DNA of 64,000 nucleotides from positions 2,108,001 to 2,172,000 of the forward strand of contig NZ_CP044399.1 of the NCBI RefSeq assembly GCF_008931805.1, in the 5' to 3' direction. The notes beneath the pieces were generated by a model. That model had not been told where the DNA came from. It was given only the letters and a program-made list of their open reading frames with translations, and ran no database searches. Origin of the DNA: Moritella marina ATCC 15381. Lineage in GTDB: Bacteria > Pseudomonadota > Gammaproteobacteria > Enterobacterales > Moritellaceae. Position 1 is the first letter of the stretch; each line of letters opens with the position of its first letter. Position numbers and translations under genes: made by a program. Below, piece by piece: positions 56,704 to 64,000 of this stretch.

Positions 56704-56844
56704 TGTCTAAAAGGTTAAGAATACTGTCTGAAAGATGAGTCGCATTGTCTGAAAGATAATTAACTATGAGCCATTATTGTCTTAATTTAAGGTAAGATAT
56801 AGATACTAATTAGCGAATGTTTATTGTTATAAAGACAATAATGG
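56704..56844. promoter_or_regulatory. Repeated TGTCT words and long inverted repeat in a divergent promoter
   Basis: TGTCTAAAAG, TGTCTGAAAG and TGTCTGAAAG start at 56704, 56725 and 56746, exactly 21 bp apart. CCATTATTGTCTT (56771-56783) and AAGACAATAATGG (56832-56844) are a perfect 13-bp inverted pair, 48 bp apart, that carries the same core. All lie between the MDR reductase and LysR genes. These are candidate sites for the LysR protein. Confidence 0.55.
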
Positions 56845-56856
56845 CAATGAGAGTAA

Positions 56857-57765
56857 ATGATGGACCAATTAAGAGCATTAAAGTATTTTGTAAAAGTGGT
56901 AGAACATGGCAGTTTTAGTAAAGCCGCTGAGTTATTTTCTGTTCCGCCTTCATCGCTGTCGCGCAGGGTCGCAGACCTAGAGAAAAGCCTCGGTGCTACG
57001 CTATTAAAACGTACCACCAGAGCGGTGAGCTTGACTGAAATCGGTCAAATCTATTATCAGCAAGTCAGTGAAGTACTGTCTTTACTAGCACACAGTGATG
57101 AGACAGTAAGAAACTATCAATCAACACCAATGGGCGTACTGAATATCAGCTCGATGGTGGGGTTTGGCGAACGCATATTATTACCGCTGTTAGACGAATT
57201 CAGAGAGTTATACCCGCAGATCACTTTGAATATAAGCCTGAGTGATGACTTATCGACATTAGGGCGTGATGAAGTAGATCTGGCTATTCGTGGTGGTTAT
57301 GCACCCGATGAACGCGTATTGGCTATCAAGTTGATGGATAACAATTTCATCGCCGTCGCCGCACCCAGTTATTTAGCAACCTATGGTGTACCCGTTAATG
57401 CCATGGATTTAAAGCAACACAAAGGCTTGTATTTTAAAGCCCCAAACGGCCCTACCCCTTGGATCTGTGAAATCGATACTCAGTGGCAAGATGTTTCTGC
57501 AGAGCCGGTACTCATCAGTAACAATGGTAAATGGCTAGTAGAGAAAGCCGTCGAGGGATTAGGTATTTTGCTGATGCCTCGCTGGGCATTAAAACCGTAT
57601 ATTGAATCGGGTGAACTGACTGAGCTTACGATCATGCCAAGCATTAAGATCACGCAGCAGGCTAATTTAGGCGTGTTTTTGTTGTATCAGAAACAGCGCT
57701 ATCAAGTGCCTAAGATAAAGGCTGCGGTTGATTTTTTGGTTGAGAGAGTGCAAGGGGTTTATTAG
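56857..57765 (+). CDS. LysR-family transcriptional regulator
   Basis: The 302-residue protein has an N-terminal HTH (GSFSKAAELFSVPPSSLSRR, about 19-38), KRTTRAVSLTEIGQIYYQ, and an effector domain from about residue 90 (DEVDLAIRGGYAPDERVLAI). It is divergent from the MDR reductase gene and probably regulates it from the repeated words in the gap. The inducer is unknown. GAGAGTAA precedes the ATG weakly. Confidence 0.92.
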   Translation: MMDQLRALKYFVKVVEHGSFSKAAELFSVPPSSLSRRVADLEKSLGATLLKRTTRAVSLTEIGQIYYQQVSEVLSLLAHSDETVRNYQSTPMGVLNISSMVGFGERILLPLLDEFRELYPQITLNISLSDDLSTLGRDEVDLAIRGGYAPDERVLAIKLMDNNFIAVAAPSYLATYGVPVNAMDLKQHKGLYFKAPNGPTPWICEIDTQWQDVSAEPVLISNNGKWLVEKAVEGLGILLMPRWALKPYIESGELTELTIMPSIKITQQANLGVFLLYQKQRYQVPKIKAAVDFLVERVQGVY

Positions 57766-57832
57766 GGGGCTAAATTGGGCATTAATGTTTCAGCTAAGTA
57801 AGCCTGAAACATTTATTTTATTAAATCTTGGT

Positions 57833-58498
57833 TTATTTACCTATCTCATTAAACCCATATACATCAAAACCTCTTATTGTTGCGGGTCTTGCGCTACAGC
57901 GTTTTACCCAAGACATAACATGTGTAAATGATTCAAGCTCAAGCTGTTCCGATGCTTTATAAAACATATCCAGCCACATTACCCACGGGAAAATAGCGAT
58001 ATCAGCGATACTGTATTCATCAGCAACAATGTAAGTACGGTCTTGCAGTCTTTCATCTAAAATAGTTAACAGACGTTTGGTTTCAGTCTCAAACCTTGCT
58101 TCAGGATAAGGATGGTCACAATTGGCTTTACCGTAAGTATGGAAATGACCAAACGCGCCAAACATTGGCCCGACAGCACTTGCCTGAAAGAAAAGCCACT
58201 GCATCACTTCGCACCTTGCTGTTGGGTTCTGTGGTATGAGCTTTCCTGATTTCTCAGCAAGGTAAATTAAAATGGCACCCGACTCCATGATCGGAATAGC
58301 TTGCCCACACGGCCCATCAGTATCAATGATTGCAGGGATCTTACCGTTAGGGTTTATCTTGAGAAAGTCCTCACTAAACTGCTCACCTTTTAAAATATCA
58401 ACAGAGTGAGCATCATAACTCATGCCCATTTCTTCCAGCGCAATTGAAATTTTAATACCATTAGGCGAACCCAACGAATAAAGTTGTATATTTGACAT
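57833..58498 (-). CDS. Glutathione S-transferase family protein (YfcG/YghU-like)
   Basis: The 221-residue protein has the nu-class-like N-terminus MSNIQLYSLGSPNGIKISIAL (shown to 21 residues as two words: MSNIQLYSLG and SPNGIKISIAL), the cis-Pro block NPNGKIPAIID and ESGAILIYLAEKSGKLIP. The helical domain has VGPMFGAFGHF and YSIADIAIFPW. YfcG-type enzymes have disulfide reductase activity with glutathione. The ATG at 58498 is chosen for GGGAAGG upstream; a start six codons earlier is possible. It is divergent from a LysR gene and related to the partial gene at the left edge. Confidence 0.9.
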   Translation of the reverse strand: MSNIQLYSLGSPNGIKISIALEEMGMSYDAHSVDILKGEQFSEDFLKINPNGKIPAIIDTDGPCGQAIPIMESGAILIYLAEKSGKLIPQNPTARCEVMQWLFFQASAVGPMFGAFGHFHTYGKANCDHPYPEARFETETKRLLTILDERLQDRTYIVADEYSIADIAIFPWVMWLDMFYKASEQLELESFTHVMSWVKRCSARPATIRGFDVYGFNEIGK

Positions 58499-58541
58499 CT
58501 TAACCTTCCCTTTCAACTTAATTATTTCTTAGTCTATTGCC

Positions 58542-58556
58542 AGTGATCGCTTCACT
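58542..58556. promoter_or_regulatory. Dyad in the GST/LysR divergent promoter
   Basis: AGTGA-TCGCT-TCACT is a 15-bp dyad, 44 bp upstream of the GST start and about 90 bp before the LysR start. It is a candidate LysR-type operator. Confidence 0.45.
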
Positions 58557-58647
58557 AGATAAGTTGCAGCATTGTATATAACACCAATATTTCTTAGAAT
58601 ACCCATTCAATGTGAATCAGTATTGCGTTTGGCGCAAAGGTCTTGGT

Positions 58648-59550
58648 ATGTTAGGTTTAATCCGTGTATTTATACAAACAGTCGACTCTGGCAGTTTTAC
58701 TAAAGCTGGCGCAGTACTTAGCATGGCACCGTCTTCCATTGCCCGTAACATTGATAATTTAGAAAGTGAACTTGGCGTGACACTGTTCAAACGTAGCACA
58801 CGTCAGTTGTTACTGACTGCGGATGGACAGCAGTTTTTAGAAGGCGCTATAAAGCTTTTAGCTGAAGCTGACGGACTAATGGCATCAATGCACCAGATGA
58901 ACGTAGAGCCAGAAGGTGTGCTCAGGATCTCTGTATTTGAAAGCTTTGGCAGACAGTTTATATCCCCGCTCCTACCTGAATTTTTACAGCGTTATCCAAA
59001 AGTTAAAATTGAAATCAATTTAGACAACCAACTTATTGATTTAAATAGTGAGAATGTAGACATAGGCATACGTATTGGCATACCTGCTGATTCTGGTTTA
59101 CATGCTAGAAAGCTATTGCAGAATCACACTCAAGTCTGCGCTTCACCCGACTACCTCGCTAAAAATGGCACACCCAACAAACCTGAAGACCTTATCGATC
59201 ACAATTGCCTTCTTCTCGATACCGACAGGCAAAGAACTTACTGGTATTTTAAGAAGAATAAACAGAATTTAAAAATCCCAGTGCGAGGTAATTTAAGCTC
59301 TAAAGGGGGAACACCTTTACTTGAGGCTGCTGTATACGGTGGTGGTATTGTGCAAATGTCTAGCTGGATGATGACGAGCCTCATCAAGGACGGTAAGGTT
59401 GTTGTATGCTTACCTGATTGGCAGCCCTCTTTACAAGAAGGTTCAAGTGGCGACATTTATGCGGTTTACCATGGTAGTAAGTATCCTAGGCCTGCGCTAC
59501 GTGCCTTTATCGATTTCTTAGTTGATAAAATACAAGCCGAAAGAATGTAG
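58648..59550 (+). CDS. LysR-family transcriptional regulator
   Basis: The 300-residue protein starts MLGLIRVFIQTVDSGSFTKA and has the HTH GAVLSMAPSSIARNIDNLES (about 21-40), KRSTRQLLLTADGQ and an effector domain with ENVDIGIRIGIPADSGLHAR. The ATG at 58648 matches the family start; a form twelve codons longer is less likely. It faces the GST gene, which is its probable target. It belongs to the same subgroup as the regulators at 18622 and 56857. Confidence 0.92.
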   Translation: MLGLIRVFIQTVDSGSFTKAGAVLSMAPSSIARNIDNLESELGVTLFKRSTRQLLLTADGQQFLEGAIKLLAEADGLMASMHQMNVEPEGVLRISVFESFGRQFISPLLPEFLQRYPKVKIEINLDNQLIDLNSENVDIGIRIGIPADSGLHARKLLQNHTQVCASPDYLAKNGTPNKPEDLIDHNCLLLDTDRQRTYWYFKKNKQNLKIPVRGNLSSKGGTPLLEAAVYGGGIVQMSSWMMTSLIKDGKVVVCLPDWQPSLQEGSSGDIYAVYHGSKYPRPALRAFIDFLVDKIQAERM

Positions 59551-59720
59551 TGCACCAATGATTTAAGTATCTTGTTGGCAAGCGCTTGCAAGATTTGCTT
59601 AATAACAAATACAGAACTATAACTAAGGAAGAGTGAAAATATACGAAGGGTGTTCGATAAGAAATTGATTTGATATTAATTAAATATTGATTTGGAAAAG
59701 CAGAACGCCAGAAACGCGAA

Positions 59721-59866
59721 AAGCACAACACTTTTGAAGGATACCCTACAAGCCTCACTCCGGCACTTGAGTTCTCTGCTGCGGTTGCTTCCTTCCGGAC
59801 CTGGCCGAGTTCACAGAGTATCAATGCGGAGGGACCCATAAGGCACCCATCAAATGTGTTGTGCTT
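59721..59866 (-). ncRNA. ffs: Signal recognition particle 4.5S RNA with extended terminal stem
   Basis: The minus strand carries the universally conserved SRP core GGCCAGGTCCGGAAGGAAGC followed by AACCGCAGCAGA, with the apical tetraloop and the two internal loops that bind Ffh. The core RNA is about 112 nt (59738-59849). It is flanked by TCAAATGTGTTGTGCTT and AAGCACAACACTTTTGA, which pair at 16 of 17 positions and lengthen the terminal stem. The RNA forms the SRP with Ffh and directs membrane proteins. TTTTC follows the stem and could help end transcription. Confidence 0.95.
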
Positions 59867-59878
59867 GACAACGAGTGA

Positions 59879-59907
59879 ATTATTAACTATTCACCGATTC
59901 TTTGCAA
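59879..59907 (-). promoter_or_regulatory. Probable sigma-70 promoter of ffs
   Basis: On the minus strand TTGCAA (59907-59902) and TAATAAT (59885-59879) are 16 bp apart. They would start transcription near 59872, a few bases before the extended stem of the 4.5S RNA. Confidence 0.55.
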
Positions 59908-59981
59908 CCGTTTATAGCAGTTTTATTCACTATAAACATCGTTTGCACACTATCCAACCAAGTCGATCAATTACAACGCAA

Positions 59982-61868
59982 TTAAATAGCTTGCCTACTT
60001 AAGTACTGTGAAGTAAACATAGTCGCTGGTACTGGTTTACCATACAGATAGCCCTGACCAAAATCACAACCTTCATCAACAATAAACTCATGTTGAGCAG
60101 ACGTTTCTACACCTTCAGCCACGACGAGAAGATTGAGTTTCTTCGCCATTGCGATAATCGCGCGTGCTAATTCTTTATCTTGCTCACATTCCATTGAATT
60201 CATAATGAAGCTGCGATCTATCTTTAAGGTGTCGAACGAATACTTCTGCAAATAACTTAACGACGAATAACCCGTACCAAAATCATCTAACGAGATACTC
60301 ACACCCAGCCTTTGTAAACCAGCAAGAGACTTAGTCACCTTCTTCTCGTCTTGCAGCAATACACCTTCGGTGATCTCAAGCTCTAACGCAGTACCAGGTA
60401 ACTGATAATACGCTAACAGTTGCGCCACCCGAGACACTAAATTGTCGTCACGCAGCTGCACAGGTGAAATATTCACGGCAATACAGAAATCATCACCAAA
60501 ACTATGACGCCACTGCGCCGCTTGTTTCATTGCCGTACGTAGCACGAAATTACCTAATGCTAAGATTTGGCCATTCTGCTCGGCTAGATTAATAAAGCGA
60601 TCAGGTGCGACAGCCCCTAATATTGGATTACGCCAGCGAATCAATGCCTCTGCACCTAATACCCGCTGCGTTTTAACACATATCATCGGCTGGTAATGTA
60701 CTGACATTTCTTGTTTATCGAGCGCTTCGGCTAAATGCGATTCTAAATAATGACGCTCGCCAATAACAGCGCTCAGTTCATCAGTAAAAAAATTATAATG
60801 ACAGCCAGTGTCTTTGTTCGCCGTCATTGCTGCTTCCGCTTTTTCAACCAAGGAGATCCCTCGGTCTGCTGCAGAATCGGCTAAGGCAATACCGAAACAC
60901 AACTGCGTCGTGATAGTAAAGTCTCCTATCGTCAAGACTGATTCAAAAGCATGGGTTAAACGTGCAATTAAATCGATGACTTGCTCGACAACATTTTCAT
61001 CACGCACTACAATGGCAAATGCATCACCCCAACAACGAGCGACTAAATACTCCGTCGTTAATTGCTGGTGAATACGTTGACTGACTTCCAGTAATACTTT
61101 ATCCCCTATCGCATAACCATAACTGTTGTTAATAGATTTGAAATTGCGAATGCCAAGGTAAATGACTGCCAGCTCATTATCATCATCCACACTTTCCAGC
61201 ATGTCATCCATCTGATTAACTAATGAAAGCTGATTTGCAATACCGGTAAGTGCGTCGTATTCTTGCTGATAAACAAGGGTTGATTCTAACGCTGAACGGC
61301 TATCTTGTTCGTGTAATAATGCTTGATTAGACAAGCTCAATGCCATTGATTTTTTAGACAGTAGCGCCTGTAATTTACGATTGGCGTGGAGCAATTCAGC
61401 TTTTTCGTAAAGAATAGTCAGATCAGCAATCATCGACTGCTGAAAACGCGTAATCAATAATTTGCACTGGGGCGTAAATTCACGGGCTTGAGCATCTAAA
61501 ACACAGAGTGTGCCAAAGGCTTGATCATTTGGCCAAGTCAGAGGTAAACCGTAATACGCCATGATGTCAGCGTTAATATTTTCGTCTAAAGCCCAAGAAA
61601 AATCGAGCGCTGCGTCCTCGATAACGAGTTCAGTGCAGTTATAAATAACCTGGGCACAATAACAACTCAATTGCTTTGATTCTGACAATAACGGAGAGAC
61701 CGCATTGGCAGCGTCGTTCGACGAAAATATTCGCACATCATTATGGTGAACGCGCATAATTAATGCTGCTGGTAAATTCATAATGCCAGCGATCAACTCT
61801 ACAGTTTGTTGCCAACCACGGAACATAGATTCCGGGATCTCAATAACCTGAGTATTAATATTAAGCAT
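59982..61868 (-). CDS. GAF-GGDEF-EAL c-di-GMP phosphodiesterase-like protein
   Basis: The 628-residue cytoplasmic protein has an N-terminal GAF-like sensor (about 10-160; IMAYYGLPLTWPNDQAFGTLC), a coiled linker, a GGDEF domain (YDALTGIANQLSLV start) and an EAL domain. The GGDEF signature reads WGDAF (about 280) and so should not make c-di-GMP. The EAL signature GAEALIRWRNP (about 404) and later residues (NISPVQL, ELEITEGVL, LDDFGTGYSSLSYL, KIDRSFI, VAEGVET) are complete. It probably degrades c-di-GMP in response to a GAF ligand. It stands alone. Confidence 0.9.
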   Translation of the reverse strand: MLNINTQVIEIPESMFRGWQQTVELIAGIMNLPAALIMRVHHNDVRIFSSNDAANAVSPLLSESKQLSCYCAQVIYNCTELVIEDAALDFSWALDENINADIMAYYGLPLTWPNDQAFGTLCVLDAQAREFTPQCKLLITRFQQSMIADLTILYEKAELLHANRKLQALLSKKSMALSLSNQALLHEQDSRSALESTLVYQQEYDALTGIANQLSLVNQMDDMLESVDDDNELAVIYLGIRNFKSINNSYGYAIGDKVLLEVSQRIHQQLTTEYLVARCWGDAFAIVVRDENVVEQVIDLIARLTHAFESVLTIGDFTITTQLCFGIALADSAADRGISLVEKAEAAMTANKDTGCHYNFFTDELSAVIGERHYLESHLAEALDKQEMSVHYQPMICVKTQRVLGAEALIRWRNPILGAVAPDRFINLAEQNGQILALGNFVLRTAMKQAAQWRHSFGDDFCIAVNISPVQLRDDNLVSRVAQLLAYYQLPGTALELEITEGVLLQDEKKVTKSLAGLQRLGVSISLDDFGTGYSSLSYLQKYSFDTLKIDRSFIMNSMECEQDKELARAIIAMAKKLNLLVVAEGVETSAQHEFIVDEGCDFGQGYLYGKPVPATMFTSQYLSRQAI

Positions 61869-62058
61869 ATTACGTCTCTGTTAATTACACCGCACTACAT
61901 GACACCCTGCTAAATTACGTCGTACTCAATTAAATAGTAACGTGATGTCGATGTCGCTATTCATCTGATGAATAAGGAAGATTCTGTATACTACAAGAAA
62001 ACAAAGCCAACACCAAGTTAGATTTATAACAAGCAATAACAATTATCATTTAACTCAA

Positions 62059-63582
62059 CTATTTGGACAAACTTGCGAACCATATTTGAACAGATGCCCG
62101 ATTTAATTTGATACCGCTCACATTTATATTATTTGGCAAAGTATAATAATTAAGCGGCCACATAAATTTTGCCAGCTTATATTGTAAATAGTTATTCATT
62201 TCACACACAGATATATGCGACATCGCATCAATAACAGCAATAGGACGGTGACCAAACTCGGCATCTTCACGGGGAAATACCAACGCCTGATTAATTAACG
62301 GGTGCGACAGTAAAATACGCTCAATGTGTTCCGGGTGAATGTTTTCACCGCCAGAAATAAACATGTTGTCACTGCGCCCAAGAATGAATAATTCACTCCA
62401 TGATTTATCAACTGATGTATCAACTAATGCCTCCGCACATTTTATCTCACCAAGATCGCCAGTAACCAACCAGCCATTATCATCAGTCATACTGCGTAAT
62501 GTGCCACGATAGTAATAACCCATGCCCAAACTTGCACCACGCACCTTAATACTTTGACCGTCTATTTCTAACGCTCGATGAGCTAATAACAGACCAACAC
62601 CCGCACTGTTATCTGCAGGTTTAGCGGTAACAGTAGAGGCCATTTCTGTCATGCCGTATCCAGACCAACAATCAATACCCAGTGATTTGGCTTTATCCGT
62701 TAACACCACAGGAATAACAGCGCCGCCTAATAAAATCCGTTTTAGGCGAATCGCGTGTTGATCTGTGCTTATATCGCGTTCATGAAGATAGCGCTTTAAT
62801 TGCGTAGGCACTAAGGACGCATGCGTGACTGTTGATAACTGCTCTATGACATTGGATGTCGCTGGCAACGTCAATTGTCCACCAGCAAATAACCAGCGCC
62901 AGACAATAGCCAACCCTGAAACATGAAACAAGGGTAAGGATAATAACCAGTTATCTTGCGCGGTATAAGCAAAGGATTGCAATAACCCAGCGGCTGAGTA
63001 CAAGTGGTTCTCGGCATTATGTGCCACGGCCTTGGCTTTACCGCTTGAACCTGAGGTAAAGACGATACTAGCGAGTCGCTTCGCTTGCCATTCAACACCT
63101 GACTGCGTACAAACGATTACTGTAAAAGGTTCTGCTATTAAAGACTTTTCATTGTAAGTAAAGACTAACTGCTGAGCACCTTCATGCGGTAAATCAGCGA
63201 ATATATTAAGATCTGCTTCAGATAACCAAATGAACTTCGCTGCCAAGGTTTCTAATTTATCGTTTAACTGCTCACCACTTTGCTTGGGATCAAGTATCAC
63301 GCAGCAAGCCCCAAGTCGTAAGCTCGCTAAATACAGCCACAGCACCGTTAAGTTGTTAGCGCTCACTGCGACTATTAAATCGCTTTCACGTACTCCTTGT
63401 TCGGTTAACTGCTTAGCATATGCGTTAACACGATCATTAACCTGCAACCAGGTAAACTGCTGCTCACCATAGGCCAAAGCGATGTGCTCAGGACGACGGT
63501 CAGTCCAATGTAGCCAAGGCCAGTCACTAAAGTTAACGTTATGGTTAGTGGCCATGTTATTACTCATCGTGTCGTTATTCAT
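62059..63582 (-). CDS. menE: 2-succinylbenzoate-CoA ligase
   Basis: The 507-residue protein is an AMP-forming acyl-CoA synthetase. It has the P-loop-like IVFTSGSSGKAKAVAHN (about 170-186), the A5 block WSGYGMTEMASTVTAK, and FILGRSDNMFISGGENIHPEHIE near the C-terminal domain. Its start overlaps the 3' end of menC by 8 bp, which identifies it as MenE of the menaquinone pathway. It activates o-succinylbenzoate to its CoA ester in the cytoplasm. Menaquinone serves anaerobic respiration, which fits the tor system in this window. Confidence 0.92.
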   Translation of the reverse strand: MNNDTMSNNMATNHNVNFSDWPWLHWTDRRPEHIALAYGEQQFTWLQVNDRVNAYAKQLTEQGVRESDLIVAVSANNLTVLWLYLASLRLGACCVILDPKQSGEQLNDKLETLAAKFIWLSEADLNIFADLPHEGAQQLVFTYNEKSLIAEPFTVIVCTQSGVEWQAKRLASIVFTSGSSGKAKAVAHNAENHLYSAAGLLQSFAYTAQDNWLLSLPLFHVSGLAIVWRWLFAGGQLTLPATSNVIEQLSTVTHASLVPTQLKRYLHERDISTDQHAIRLKRILLGGAVIPVVLTDKAKSLGIDCWSGYGMTEMASTVTAKPADNSAGVGLLLAHRALEIDGQSIKVRGASLGMGYYYRGTLRSMTDDNGWLVTGDLGEIKCAEALVDTSVDKSWSELFILGRSDNMFISGGENIHPEHIERILLSHPLINQALVFPREDAEFGHRPIAVIDAMSHISVCEMNNYLQYKLAKFMWPLNYYTLPNNINVSGIKLNRASVQIWFASLSK

Positions 63583-64000
63583 AAATAGTCACAGGTAGCT
63601 CTGAGAGTGGGAGTAAAGGTAAGCTGCAATTTGGCCAAGGTTGGAGCAACTGTTGTTTAAACACATGGACGGTATCTAAACCAGGGGGTATTTCAGGAGT
63701 CAGTGTGTGTGCCATATGTGCTAATTGCACTAACCCAAAGCTCGATTCCAAACTTGAACTGATCACCGCGATTAACCCCTGTTGATGGGCATGGGCAATT
63801 AACTTAGCGCAATAATCCACCGTGCCCGTTAGCATAGGTTTTATAATGACTGCTTTAACGATTGCATTAGCTGAACGGCTTACCGAAGAAATAAGGTCAA
63901 TACCGGCATCACGTAAGCTTTCATCCCACGCAATCGCAATCCCGGTTTGTTCGGAGAAACGTAAACAGTCGCTTGGGGTATGACAAGGCTCTTCAATAAA
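63575..64000 (-). CDS. menC: o-Succinylbenzoate synthase (C-terminal part)
   Basis: The last 141 codons lie in the window; the gene runs off the right edge. The frame reads FIEEPCHTPSDCLRFSEQTG, IAIAWDESLRDAG, ANAIVKAVIIKPMLTGTV and VISSSLESSFGLVQLAHMA. These are the enolase-superfamily metal-binding EEP, DES and the catalytic lysine region IIKP. MenC dehydrates SHCHC to o-succinylbenzoate, the substrate of the overlapping menE gene. Confidence 0.93.
   Translation of the reverse strand, partial: FIEEPCHTPSDCLRFSEQTGIAIAWDESLRDAGIDLISSVSRSANAIVKAVIIKPMLTGTVDYCAKLIAHAHQQGLIAVISSSLESSFGLVQLAHMAHTLTPEIPPGLDTVHVFKQQLLQPWPNCSLPLLPLSELPVTIYE

Overview
The window is chromosomal DNA from a marine gammaproteobacterium, most like Moritella, Psychromonas, Shewanella or Vibrio. 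The evidence is moderate-to-low G+C, a gammaproteobacterial 4.5S RNA, a torS-torT-torR set in the E. coli order, an NspS/MbaA-type polyamine/c-di-GMP pair, menC-menE, and many LysR regulators each paired with a detoxification enzyme. The genus is an inference; no 16S rRNA or tRNA gene was seen. One complete IS3-family element is present, and there is no CRISPR array or prophage.

Layout. 1-3.0 kb: the start of a YghU-type glutathione-linked oxidoreductase, then a polar amino-acid ABC importer operon on the minus strand. 3.4-3.5 kb: a decayed ferredoxin-domain remnant. 3.6-15.1 kb: a 2721-residue repeat protein (LamG, cadherin-like and Ig-like repeats, Calx-beta, C-terminal outer-membrane barrel), a phage-tail-collar protein, and an operon of a PRMT-like methyltransferase and a formyltransferase-like protein. 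15.4-24.0 kb: redox and electrophile-defence genes (a frameshifted PNPOx-flavin-ferredoxin reductase, GST, two LysR regulators, YqjG quinone reductase, pirin, RarD-like permease). 24.2-28.3 kb: an SgrR-like regulator overlapping a Gfo/Idh/MocA oxidoreductase, and a fused, truncated DUF1778-GNAT toxin-antitoxin gene.

28.6-32.4 kb holds the most unusual pair: a class 3 lipase gene behind a gene for a polytopic membrane protein whose C-terminal half has lipoxygenase motifs. This would suit a polyunsaturated-lipid producer. 32.9-34.9 kb: a small-molecule kinase and an inositol-monophosphatase-family enzyme, coupled to a 19-codon micro-ORF that contains the terminator. 35.3-40.1 kb: torS, torT and torR without torCAD. 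40.3-45.1 kb: NrnA-like phosphoesterase, DUF1275 protein, and a LysR/DoxX/SDR/flavin-reductase group. 45.4-48.8 kb: NspS-like sensor and MbaA-like GGDEF/EAL enzyme. 48.8-53.5 kb: LysE exporter, MscS channel, and a secreted zinc-metallopeptidase-like gene split by the IS just after its HExxH motif. 53.6-59.6 kb: M50 protease, DsbA-like protein, a zinc-less MDR reductase and a GST, each of the last two facing its own LysR gene. 59.7 kb: 4.5S RNA with an extended terminal stem. 60.0-64.0 kb: GAF-GGDEF-EAL protein, menE, and the 3' part of menC.

Working together: five LysR genes lie beside GST, quinone reductase, MDR or DoxX/SDR genes and suggest several electrophile or quinone-responsive circuits. 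The tor and NspS/MbaA pairs are periplasmic-sensor/membrane-receptor systems for TMAO and polyamines. Repeat tracts (282-bp and 846-bp units, 17-bp, 15-bp and 10-bp tandems, and a dispersed ~100-bp intergenic element) mark the non-core parts of the window.
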